58,776 nt of DNA from Pirellulales bacterium (GTDB taxonomy: Bacteria > Planctomycetota > Planctomycetia > Pirellulales > Thermoguttaceae): NCBI GenBank assembly GCA_016936015.1, contig JAFGPV010000077.1, positions 1-58,776 on the forward strand, given 5' to 3'. Made by a program: the position numbers and the translations under genes. Shown piece by piece: positions 37,399 through 45,567 of the stretch (its first letter is position 1; each line of letters begins with the position of its first letter). The notes beneath the pieces were generated by a model. The model saw only the letters and a list, made by a program, of their open reading frames with translations. It ran no database searches and was not told where the DNA came from.

Positions 37399-39903
37399 TC
37401 AGGAACGACGTCTTAACCTAAAAAAGAACCATGCCAGACCGCCGAGCAGGCCCGTCGCCAGGGAGACAGCGGTGCCGGGTTCGGGCACGAGCCAACCCGA
37501 GGTGTCGATGCCCATTCCGGCAGCGCCCGCCAGCAGAGCCGTGCGATCGGCGTCGTTTACGAAGCCGTCCAAGTTCACGTCGCCCAACAGGAGTGATTCC
37601 AGGTCGCCTTTTCCCTCCCCGTTGGAGTAGCCGAGATGGGCTAATACCAACAGATAGTCGTCTTGGGTCAAGTCGCCGTCGCAGAGCGGATCCATCCATT
37701 GCACGGCGCCGTCCTTGTATTCTCCCATGACGATCCGGTTTTTCGAGCCGAAGAGTTTGAACTGGGCGTCCCAGTCGGAGGGCCAGGCGGGGAAGAGAAT
37801 CATCTCGTCGCCGTCGACCTGCAGCAGCATCCGTTGCAGGGCGATCGAGGCCACGTTGGCCTGGTCTTGTTCGGGCAGCCAGTCGTAATTAGGACCATAA
37901 AAACCGGGGAAGCGGCTGCCTGAATCTTTGTTGGAAAACGCCTGAATCACGTATTGCTGCGCGGCGGCGGACAGGCCGAGCATCGCCGCGTCGATCGGAT
38001 CCTGCGACCAGTCGTAGGCGCCGAGCGAGTTCCCGCGGTTGTTGTAGGTGTCGATACCCATTTGCAGATTGTCCTTGCCCACGCCGGAGAGCTGGTAGGG
38101 AAAGACGCCGTACAACTCGGGATTTTCGTAATTCTGCAGGTTGGAGAAAGTCTCGCCGGGCGAGAAGATTACCTTTCCGTTGACCGTGCGGGTAGGCAGC
38201 GAAGGCAATTCGCCCTGGAGCCGCGCCCACTGGGCGCGTAGCTCGGGTGTGGTCTCGCTTTCGGGCAATTGGAGCAGCTTGTCGAGCACGTAGGTCAATC
38301 CGGCAATTTCGGGCTGCGGATTCACGGCCGTCCAGTACGTCTCCAGGGCCTGCGCCGGGGTAATCTGGAGCTTGCCGGAGGCGTCGCGCGGATAATGGGT
38401 GTCGTAGAACGTAACGATTTCCGATGCCAAGGGGACCAGCTTGTCGCGCACAAACTGGCTGTCGCCCGTATAGTCGTAATACTGAAGCATCATGGCCGAG
38501 AGTTCGAGGCCGCCCTGCCACTCGTAGCGGATGTAGTTGTTCGTCGCGACGCCGCTCTGGGGGTTAGGATTGGTTTGGCCGTAGTCGTAACTGGTCCAGG
38601 TTCCCCAGGGATTCATGACCTCGGGGAAGTAGGCGCCCTGGGCGTTCGGGCCATAGTAGGTTTTCACGCGCTCCTTGGCGATGGCGAGGTTTTTCACGTA
38701 CATGTCGAACAGGGGCTGCATTTGGCTGAAATCGCCGCTGGCCATCATCGAATAATAGGGGAAGCGGGTATTTTGCCACCAATAGGCTCCGCCCCACCGG
38801 CGGTAATCGGCGTTGTAGCCGCTGTTGTCGCCCAGGTCGCTGCGGTTGTAGGTGTCCACCGTGAAGATCGAGCCGTTGAATTTGATCGGTGCGCCGCCTT
38901 GTCCGGCAGAGGCGTTCATGTAACGTTGCAAGGCATAGCCCTGCGAGACGGTCGCCGCACCGGGGCCGCCCGTGATCCGGATGTAACTTTGATCGGCAAA
39001 GTCGTTCCAGTGCTGATCGTTGGTCGTCTTTCGCTGATCGTACGAAGTGCTCTGCGTCGCGGCGATGGCCTGATTCAGTTGATCGTTCCACTCTTGGACC
39101 GTGTCGGTTTGCGCGGTCAAGGCATGCACGGCAATCGTTTGGTGCGTCGTTGGCTGCGTCGTCGTGAGACGCGTGGAATTGATACTCGACAGGTTATCGC
39201 CTGTGATGGATGCCCCGAAAGTATTATTAATCAGCGGATCGGTGCCGACGGTGTTATTCGGATCCAATCCCTGCACGGTCAGGTTCGAGGCCCAGACCGA
39301 CCGCGTGTTGCGGTGATACCAGCGGACCTGGTTGCTCAGGCCGGTGACGGTCGTATCCGGTTCGACGTAAATGGGGCCGCCGCCCTTTTCCGAGTAGGCT
39401 TCCTGCGTCTCCTGACCGGTGAGTTCTCTTCGCGTGGTCCGCCACGGTTCGTAGGTGACGGTCGTGTTGAACGCCGAGGCCCGTTGGACGTCGATTTGCA
39501 CCACGGGATTGCTGGGATCGATCCACAGCTTGATTGTGGTGGCGCTGCTTCCGGTGCCGGCGTCAATCTGGATCGTGCCGTCCTGAAGACGCAACTCTTG
39601 CTTGAAACTGCTTGACAAAAAAGAATTTGTGGGTAGTGTGACGCGGACTTTGCCCAATTTTAAGAGGCTGCCGTTGTCGTCCCAGGAGTCGGTCTTGCTT
39701 AGGTAAAACACCAGGTCGCGGCCGTTTTCCGTCCAGACGTTCACGCCGATGTCGCCGTTGCCCAGGGGCATCGAGCCGTTCGAGTTGGTGCTGGGCGTGG
39801 TCCAGACGACGTTGAAATCGGAGATGCTGGCGCCTTGGGTCAAGGGTGGGGAGATCCCGCAAACCAATAGTGCGGCGACGAATACGAATGGGGAGCTTCT
39901 CAT
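37399..39903 (-). CDS. DUF5703 glycosidase-like PEP-CTERM protein
   Basis: An 834-residue exported protein. After the signal (about 1-24) comes a DUF5703 N-terminal domain (VVWTTPSTNSNGSMPLGNGDIGVNVW near 32-57, then VFYLSKTDSWDDNGSLLKLG). The middle is an (alpha/alpha)6-like region (WGGAYWWQNTRFPYYSMMASGD near 365, YEWQGGLELSAMMLQYYDYTGD near 455) of the kind seen in GH95-clan enzymes. A dockerin-like calcium loop pair follows near 755-795 (CDGDLTQDDYLLVLAHLGY, then GDVNLDGFVNDADRTALLAG), then the PEP-CTERM signal VPEPGTAVSLATGLLGGLAW. Likely a polysaccharide-acting hydrolase held at the surface; the substrate is unknown. ATG at 39903 has a GAGG motif upstream. Confidence 0.82.
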   Translation of the reverse strand: MRSSPFVFVAALLVCGISPPLTQGASISDFNVVWTTPSTNSNGSMPLGNGDIGVNVWTENGRDLVFYLSKTDSWDDNGSLLKLGKVRVTLPTNSFLSSSFKQELRLQDGTIQIDAGTGSSATTIKLWIDPSNPVVQIDVQRASAFNTTVTYEPWRTTRRELTGQETQEAYSEKGGGPIYVEPDTTVTGLSNQVRWYHRNTRSVWASNLTVQGLDPNNTVGTDPLINNTFGASITGDNLSSINSTRLTTTQPTTHQTIAVHALTAQTDTVQEWNDQLNQAIAATQSTSYDQRKTTNDQHWNDFADQSYIRITGGPGAATVSQGYALQRYMNASAGQGGAPIKFNGSIFTVDTYNRSDLGDNSGYNADYRRWGGAYWWQNTRFPYYSMMASGDFSQMQPLFDMYVKNLAIAKERVKTYYGPNAQGAYFPEVMNPWGTWTSYDYGQTNPNPQSGVATNNYIRYEWQGGLELSAMMLQYYDYTGDSQFVRDKLVPLASEIVTFYDTHYPRDASGKLQITPAQALETYWTAVNPQPEIAGLTYVLDKLLQLPESETTPELRAQWARLQGELPSLPTRTVNGKVIFSPGETFSNLQNYENPELYGVFPYQLSGVGKDNLQMGIDTYNNRGNSLGAYDWSQDPIDAAMLGLSAAAQQYVIQAFSNKDSGSRFPGFYGPNYDWLPEQDQANVASIALQRMLLQVDGDEMILFPAWPSDWDAQFKLFGSKNRIVMGEYKDGAVQWMDPLCDGDLTQDDYLLVLAHLGYSNGEGKGDLESLLLGDVNLDGFVNDADRTALLAGAAGMGIDTSGWLVPEPGTAVSLATGLLGGLAWFFFRLRRRS

Positions 39904-40032
39904 GAAAGGCCTCGCTTGCCTGCGTTTACGTGCGCGTTAGTTGTCTTCAGGTAGTGAGTCAAAACGGCCGCGGCCGTTGGGGGCCGATGCGCAACAAGCA
40001 GTCGCGGCTTGATGGTGCAGTCTCTGACGTAT

Positions 40033-40081
40033 ACCGCACGGAGCGTCACGCCCGCATGAGGCGGGACGTGACGCCTGCGGT
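40033..40081. repeat. Compound CGTCACGCCCGC palindrome
   Basis: GCGTCACG-CCCGC (40043-40055) pairs with GCGGGACGTGACGC (40061-40074) with one bulged base, and outer ACCGCA/TGCGGT (40033-40038 and 40076-40081) extend the stem. It lies 21 bp after the end of the minus-strand PEP-CTERM gene and 130 bp before the DUF5703 start. Confidence 0.7.
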
Positions 40082-40101
40082 TTGCAATGGATCAAAACGA
40101 G

Positions 40102-40854
40102 CTATTTATTCCGCTTGAACCAGGCCAAGCTGAGGCCGGCCAGGGCCAACAGGACGATCGTGCTCGGTTCCGGGACGGTCGCCGTACCTACCACGTCGAT
40201 CTCGCGGTATTCGTTTTGTTCATAACCGGACGCGCCCTTATCGTAAAATGTGAACTGCAGCGACTTCACACCCGTGGCGATCGGCGCCGCGCTCCCGGAG
40301 GAGATAATTACTTGTTCCTCTTCGGCAGTGTCGGCCAAACGGTCGACCGTCGCGCCGGCATCGCCGCTCAGGTAAACCCAAGTCGACGGGTCGCTGACGG
40401 TCGAGTAGGATACATCGTACTTTTGCGAGGTGCGGCTGAAGCCGTTCCATAAGCCGTTCCCCGTCAGCGAAACGATCGTATCGATGTCATAGCCAAGCGT
40501 ATTGGTTGTGGTGTCCAGGGTGACGGTGACCACAGTTGCGTTGCTGGGCGTCAGAGTCGTCGTTGTGTCATAGTAGTTATTATCGACACCATAAGCAACT
40601 CCATCGTTGATCTTGGTTACACTGCTGCTGAACATCTCGGTCCCTGAGGTGAGCACCGAGCTTAGCAAGGTAGGTTGGCCGGCTTCGATCAGGTCGCTGT
40701 TCGAGACCGCAAATGTGTTCTGAACGCCGGTCTGCGAATTTACAGAGACCATCACGTCGGCGGAAGCCGGGGCCGTGCAACACAGCAGGGCGGCAACGGC
40801 GAGAACCGCGGGCGCCGCCCGGAACAGAATTTTCAATACTTCAGGCTTTCTCAT
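40102..40854 (-). CDS. Small PEP-CTERM protein, 250 residues
   Basis: An exported PEP-CTERM protein. ATG at 40854 is chosen because AAGGAG lies 6 bases upstream and it gives the signal peptide MRKPEVLKILFRAAPAVLAV; the frame opens 27 codons earlier without such support. The signal is clearly related to that of the 1197-residue protein encoded upstream on the same strand (both have R-A-A-x-x-V-L-A-x-A-A-L and end APASAD). The body (35-220) is a beta-rich domain of unknown type, possibly galactose-binding-like (STWVYLSGDAGATVDRLAD near 160, KSLQFTFYDKGASGYEQNEY near 200). The end is VPEPSTIVLLALAGLSLAWF with KRNK. Confidence 0.85.
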   Translation of the reverse strand: MRKPEVLKILFRAAPAVLAVAALLCCTAPASADVMVSVNSQTGVQNTFAVSNSDLIEAGQPTLLSSVLTSGTEMFSSSVTKINDGVAYGVDNNYYDTTTTLTPSNATVVTVTLDTTTNTLGYDIDTIVSLTGNGLWNGFSRTSQKYDVSYSTVSDPSTWVYLSGDAGATVDRLADTAEEEQVIISSGSAAPIATGVKSLQFTFYDKGASGYEQNEYREIDVVGTATVPEPSTIVLLALAGLSLAWFKRNK

Positions 40855-41261
40855 GATAGCTCCTTGGTGTGAAAAAGGGTAAAAAATGTCAACACACAAA
40901 ACCTCTCTCCGCGCCCTCAGGTTGTGCTCCCGCAAGCCTCCAACGGTCTTCCATGAGCAATCGAATTCATCTTATGCGATTCGCGTTCTCCAGCCGAATT
41001 GCATCCGCCGCGACGGGGCGATGCACGCCCTGTTGCCGGGTATTGTGCCTACTTCCTCCTCCAGGGGAACCTTGTTCCGGGGCGTTAAGGAATCCGACAC
41101 GGGGCGCGCGAGACGAACAAGATACGCCGCAAAACACACTCTCTGAATCCACAGGGTCGCCCAACGATGCAAGAATCGATCGGCTTCTCTGACGAGGCAG
41201 CCGGTTGGAGACCTCGGTTTCATTTGCGGCGCTAACGCTGCCTCCCAAAAAATTGGGAAAA
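40855..41261. other. Noncoding region upstream of the small PEP-CTERM gene
   Basis: No gene supported. It has a CCCAA/TTGGG mini-hairpin at 41243-41256 and a TTTGCG-containing sequence at 41262-41281 that weakly matches the shared upstream element. Confidence 0.4.
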
Positions 41262-41281
41262 ATGTATTTGAACGCAAACGA
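41262..41281 (-). promoter_or_regulatory. Possible degenerate copy E of the shared upstream element
   Basis: On the minus strand TCGTTTGCG followed 8 bases later by CAT matches 15 of 20 bases of the corresponding part of copy C, and an AAAATT follows on the 5' side. It points towards the small PEP-CTERM gene 408 bp away. The match is weak and could be chance. Confidence 0.25.
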
Positions 41282-41287
41282 AATTTT

Positions 41288-41400
41288 CCTTGCCGCTCGT
41301 TCCCGCGGTTGCGCGGGAACGAGGGCAAGGATCTCTTCTCGGTTCCAGCCCCATCCGTTATGGATTTCTCAAGGTCGGTTGCGCTGCTCCCGCGGAGCAG
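41288..41400. repeat. CTCGTTCCCGCG palindrome and a CTGCTCC palindrome
   Basis: CCTTGCC, one base, CTCGTTCCCGCG (41288-41307) pairs with CGCGGGAACGAG then GGCAAGG (41312-41330) around a GTTG loop. Further on CTGCTCC (41384-41390) pairs with GGAGCAG (41394-41400). Both lie just past the end of the 1197-residue minus-strand gene and may end its transcript. Confidence 0.65.
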
Positions 41401-41421
41401 GGGTGGCGAAGCGGAAAACCG

Positions 41422-44400
41422 CTATCGTTTGCGGAGTCGGAACCAGCCGAAGGCCGCGCCGGCCAGGGCCAGCAGGACCAACGTGCTCGGCTCGGGGACC
41501 GGGCTCGGGGAAGACGCCGGGGCAGGAGCAGCTCCCCCAATAATCAACGTGCCGACGGTGATGCTGGCCGACGTCAAACTCGCGTCGGTGGTTACCTGCA
41601 GCGTGCCGTCGTCGCCGGTGACCTGATCAATCACGTTGGTCTCGGCGGTGACGTACAGGGTGTGGTCCGTTTCGATCACGGCCGCGCCGATATCGGCGGC
41701 GCCGCGGAGAACCAGCGTATCGAACGTCTCTCCACCCGCCACGAGGGTTCCGGAATGCGTTGCATCCAGGCGGCTGACCGTCCCCGACAACTCGTTGCCG
41801 GCGATCAGGGTGCCGCCTTCCAGAGTGATCGGACTGTTCGGCGTGAACTGGCCGACCGCCGAGACGTCCAGCGTGCCTGCCTTCACGGTGGTCCCGCCCG
41901 TGTAGGTATATTCGCCGTCAGGTCCGGCGAAGCCGGGAACGAACCGTTGCGTTCCGGGGCCGTCTTTCACAACCGCCAACGACGGGTCGCTTTCATAACC
42001 GTCAAAGATCTTGCCCGAGTACGTGTAATCGTCTTCGACATTGACGGTGTTGATGGTCAGCGTTCCCCCGGTCGTGGGTCGGGGATAATCGGCGAATCCC
42101 ACGGCAGCGGCCAGCGTGCTCGTATTGGCAATTGCATTCCACGGACTGGCGCGCTGCGTCTCAGGCGAGTCCAAACCGCCGACGGTCTGTGAATGTCCGT
42201 TCATGCTCACCTCGATCCACCCCGTTACCATTTCTTCGCTGCTATTCTCCTGGTTGAAAGTGAGAACGACGGCCGGATTGAGCTGGGTACTGACGGAGTC
42301 AACGCCTTCGATAACCAATGCGATGTGACCCTGATGGCCACCGCCGGATCCGATGGAGATATGATCCGAGGGGATCGCGGTCTGGCCGGAGTCTTTGTTC
42401 GCAAAGACGATTCCGCTCAGGATGCTCGTATCGCCTTGATAGGTGTTGGAAGCCGAGCCGGAGAGCCGGCAAGCGCCTCCCCAGTACGAGCCGTCAACTC
42501 CGTTTCCGAAGGTCAAGCCGCCGACGGCGCCCGGGCTATCGGTGATCGGGCCGTTCAAATCCAGCGTGCAACCGTAATAGGCGGCCACGTCCGGAGCCGC
42601 TCCGCTGTACTCCTCGTTATGGACGGTCAGCGTGCCGGTCAGGGTCATGGTGTAACCCGTTGTTTCCACCAACGGATCCCAAGCCAGCGCCACCGCATTA
42701 GGGTCCACCGAATTTCCCGGACCGTTCAGCGTGATCGAATTGGTCACGAGCATGGATTCGGTGGCATAGTAGAACAACAGGTTGGAGCCGTAGGGGATGT
42801 TGACGCTGTTTACACCGAGTCCGTTCGGATTGTTTCCAATGACCCCGACATGGACGTAAGGGTCGTAGGGATCAATAACCAGGTTGCCGGTCCAGGATGA
42901 GTTGTCGCCGTAAAGATTCACCGTGCCCGAGGTAAATTTCAGGTCACCGTCGCCTTCCAAGGGCTGATAGATTTCCAGCACTTCAGAGTTCAAGTTGATA
43001 TTGGCGTCGGCGTCGACGTAAACGTGGGTGAGGAGTTGATCGGGGGCGCCGATGTAATTGGGCAATCCTCGGGGATCGTGGCGGCAGTAGAGCGTTCCGC
43101 CGTTGAAGGTGAACGTGCCGTTGTTTGGCTCTTCAGCTTCCGCATCATACCTGCCGAGCAGCTCGGACGTGGTGAGGTACTCGCCGGGATCCAGCGAATA
43201 GGAACCGCCGTTGGTGAACACCAGGGCGAGCACGTCGAAGCCCGTCTTGGCGCCTCCTCCCGTCGAATTGATCAAGGTGCCGCCGTTGAAGTTGAATACT
43301 CCATCGCCGGATACATAGGACGAGTCAATCGTTCCGCCGGCGGACAAGACCACCGTAGAACCGCCCACGCCGGTGGTGTCAATGCCAATAAAGGTCGCCG
43401 AGAGGGTTCCTCCGCCGGCCACTTCCGCAACGGGGGGATCATCGTAATGGAAGAGACGGTAGACATTCAGTGCCGCAGTGGAAAGCGACGAACCGGCGTC
43501 TGTAACCGTCAGGAGGTGGTTCACGTTTACCACGCTGCTGGCGGTAACCGTAGCGCCATTGGAAACCGTCAATAAGCTGCGCTCACCGACATTAATGTAG
43601 GCGGCGGAAAGTGAGGCGCCGGAGCCGGTCACGGTCAAGTCGTCTGACGTGGTGCCGGTGTATGGAGTGCTGACGGTGCCCAAACCACTGGCGGCGCCGG
43701 TGAGAGTTAAGGTTCCCGGTCCGTGGATGGTCCAATCATATCCAGCACCCGTTACAGTGCCCGAGATGTCCAAAGCGGTATCGATGGCCAGGTTAAGATC
43801 AAGGTTGCCGGCCTGGGCCAAGGACGCCGAAATGGTGTGGCTGCCGCCATAGACCTGGACCGCGGCATTTCCCGTCCCGCCTGAGTTGTCGAGCGTAATC
43901 GTATCGCTGCTCGATGCGCTTTGAATGGTGTAACTGTGGGTGTTGTCAAAAACGAGGGTTCCCACGGTTACCGGCGCCGTGACATTGACGGTGACGTCGG
44001 TGGTGCTCAGAGCCATGAACTGCGCAACGGCGCCCTGACCTCCCGGGGGGGAGCCCAGGCTCCACTTGGTCCCGTCCGACCAATCGCCGGTGGCGGCTCC
44101 CGCCCACTGATTCAACGGTGTGACCGGCACCTCGGTTTGGGTGACGGTGAAGTTATCCCATTCCTGCGCAGCCCAAACATTATAATGAAAACCGCCCAGG
44201 GTGATGTAATTGTCGGCATAACCACCGCCGCCTTTTGTATAGGAATCGACCAATACGCTGTCCACATAGAGTTCAATATGGGTGTTTCCGACGCCGTCGA
44301 ATGGGTTGTTGTCGTGTCCCGAGGTGTCGGTGCAGACCATGTCCACATGGTGCAATGCGGAATCCCAAACCGAAACGGGCAAGCCGCCGCCGACAATGGC

Positions 44401-45015
44401 AGAGCCGGAATTCCACATCCCGTAGACGCTGTTGGCGAAATTCGAACCATAACCCCATTCGAAGGAAAAATGGGGGGTTGTCCACTCACAAATATTCGAG
44501 GGGTTAGGATTCGTCGCAGGGTTCGGGCAGCCGATGCTGCTTATTGCTATATTAAGATAGTCGCCAGTCCAGGGACTCCAGTTGGCCGCATCGTAACTGA
44601 TGATCAGACCGCCCGCGGACAAGGAGCCGTTGAAATTCACGTTGGGCGTGAAGGACGTTCCGGCTCCGGATTGGATCACTTCATAGTAGCCGTTCTGGGC
44701 GCCCAAATAACCGTTCCACAATACACTATCTTCCGTAAAGTTGAGCTGGGTGTAGCTGATCGGGCCACCCGCGTCAACCAGTGAACCCGATTGACGCCCG
44801 GTGAAACTGAGGCCCGTGTTGATGTCGGGAGAATACCCATCCGTATAGTCTGGGGCCGTACCCGGGGTAGTAAACCCGCCATTGACATAGGAAAAGTTAT
44901 CCTGAAACAGGACAGTATCGGCCGACGCCGGGGCGACGCATGCCGCCAGGGCGGCGAGCGCAAGGACTCCCAGCGCCGCGCGGATCAAAACTTTTGATAC
45001 ACGATACTTGTTCAT
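41422..45015 (-). CDS. Giant PEP-CTERM protein with LamG-like head and beta-strand repeats, 1197 residues
   Basis: ATG at 45015 follows a GAGAGGAAT ribosome binding site. Signal peptide 1-32 (VLIRAALGVLALAALAACVA, then PASAD). An N-terminal concanavalin/LamG-like domain (about 35-300) includes HVDMVCTDTSGHDNNPFDGV and HIELYVDSVLVDSYTKGGG. Beta-strand repeats then run from about 310 (DVTVNVTAPVTVGTLVFDN) to about 1140. The stalk TSASITVGTLIIGGAAPAP precedes VPEPSTLVLLALAGAAFGW and RLRKR. A full copy of the shared upstream element lies 462 bp upstream. Like the other giants it is probably a surface binding protein; the lectin-like head suggests carbohydrate. Confidence 0.88.
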   Translation of the reverse strand: MNKYRVSKVLIRAALGVLALAALAACVAPASADTVLFQDNFSYVNGGFTTPGTAPDYTDGYSPDINTGLSFTGRQSGSLVDAGGPISYTQLNFTEDSVLWNGYLGAQNGYYEVIQSGAGTSFTPNVNFNGSLSAGGLIISYDAANWSPWTGDYLNIAISSIGCPNPATNPNPSNICEWTTPHFSFEWGYGSNFANSVYGMWNSGSAIVGGGLPVSVWDSALHHVDMVCTDTSGHDNNPFDGVGNTHIELYVDSVLVDSYTKGGGGYADNYITLGGFHYNVWAAQEWDNFTVTQTEVPVTPLNQWAGAATGDWSDGTKWSLGSPPGGQGAVAQFMALSTTDVTVNVTAPVTVGTLVFDNTHSYTIQSASSSDTITLDNSGGTGNAAVQVYGGSHTISASLAQAGNLDLNLAIDTALDISGTVTGAGYDWTIHGPGTLTLTGAASGLGTVSTPYTGTTSDDLTVTGSGASLSAAYINVGERSLLTVSNGATVTASSVVNVNHLLTVTDAGSSLSTAALNVYRLFHYDDPPVAEVAGGGTLSATFIGIDTTGVGGSTVVLSAGGTIDSSYVSGDGVFNFNGGTLINSTGGGAKTGFDVLALVFTNGGSYSLDPGEYLTTSELLGRYDAEAEEPNNGTFTFNGGTLYCRHDPRGLPNYIGAPDQLLTHVYVDADANINLNSEVLEIYQPLEGDGDLKFTSGTVNLYGDNSSWTGNLVIDPYDPYVHVGVIGNNPNGLGVNSVNIPYGSNLLFYYATESMLVTNSITLNGPGNSVDPNAVALAWDPLVETTGYTMTLTGTLTVHNEEYSGAAPDVAAYYGCTLDLNGPITDSPGAVGGLTFGNGVDGSYWGGACRLSGSASNTYQGDTSILSGIVFANKDSGQTAIPSDHISIGSGGGHQGHIALVIEGVDSVSTQLNPAVVLTFNQENSSEEMVTGWIEVSMNGHSQTVGGLDSPETQRASPWNAIANTSTLAAAVGFADYPRPTTGGTLTINTVNVEDDYTYSGKIFDGYESDPSLAVVKDGPGTQRFVPGFAGPDGEYTYTGGTTVKAGTLDVSAVGQFTPNSPITLEGGTLIAGNELSGTVSRLDATHSGTLVAGGETFDTLVLRGAADIGAAVIETDHTLYVTAETNVIDQVTGDDGTLQVTTDASLTSASITVGTLIIGGAAPAPASSPSPVPEPSTLVLLALAGAAFGWFRLRKR

Positions 45016-45476
45016 AATGAATTCCTCTCAAAAGGGACGAGAAAACGGAATAACCAACTTCAGATGCGCATCCCTCCCTTGCCCAGGGCGGGGCCGCATC
45101 TCTTGCCTCTAGCTCCGTTTCGCCGAGTCGTTCTTTCTGCCGCCTTCGGTGACGTTCTCCGCGCTTTTCTCGAGAGCGTGTTCCGGACGCCCTGAAGCAC
45201 GGGATGGAAACACCTCCTCACGGTTCCGGCCAAATCGTGGATGCCGATCGGTTGGAAATTACTCCGGGAGGACAATTCCCAACGCGTCGCCGGTCGCGTT
45301 CTTCCGGTGGGTGATCCTGGAGAATATTCTCTCGGAGTAGCTTCGCCTTTCCAGGAAAGGGACTTTTTGTGGGGATTTCGCTCCGTAACGGATCGATTTT
45401 CCTGCGGGGTGCTCAAGGTGTTTTGAAAGACACGGATGTTCTTCGCATTTGCATTCTGCTCGGAACCGTCCGTGGC
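45016..45476. other. Long leader region of the 1197-residue gene
   Basis: No convincing gene in 460 bp. It contains the perfect 12-bp palindrome GAGAATATTCTC (45320-45331) and a CCTTTCCAGGAAAGG palindrome (about 45349-45363). If copy C is the operator, this is an unusually long 5' leader or holds the promoter. Confidence 0.45.
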
Positions 45477-45517
45477 GTCTATGCAATGTAGCGCAAACGA
45501 TTTTAGAAATAGCGCAA
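45477..45517 (-). promoter_or_regulatory. Shared upstream element, copy C
   Basis: On the minus strand: TTGCGC (45517-45512), CTAAAATC (45506-45499), TTGCGCT (45496-45490), TTGCAT (45486-45481), then AGACG. The first two TTGCGC half-sites are 21 bp apart and the third half-site is 10 bp further on. It lies between the XylR-type gene and the 1197-residue gene and points to the latter. Confidence 0.7.
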
Positions 45518-45567
45518 TAAGAAGGGAACGAGCGGTCGGCCTCCGGCCACGGCAAGCCGATCCGCGA

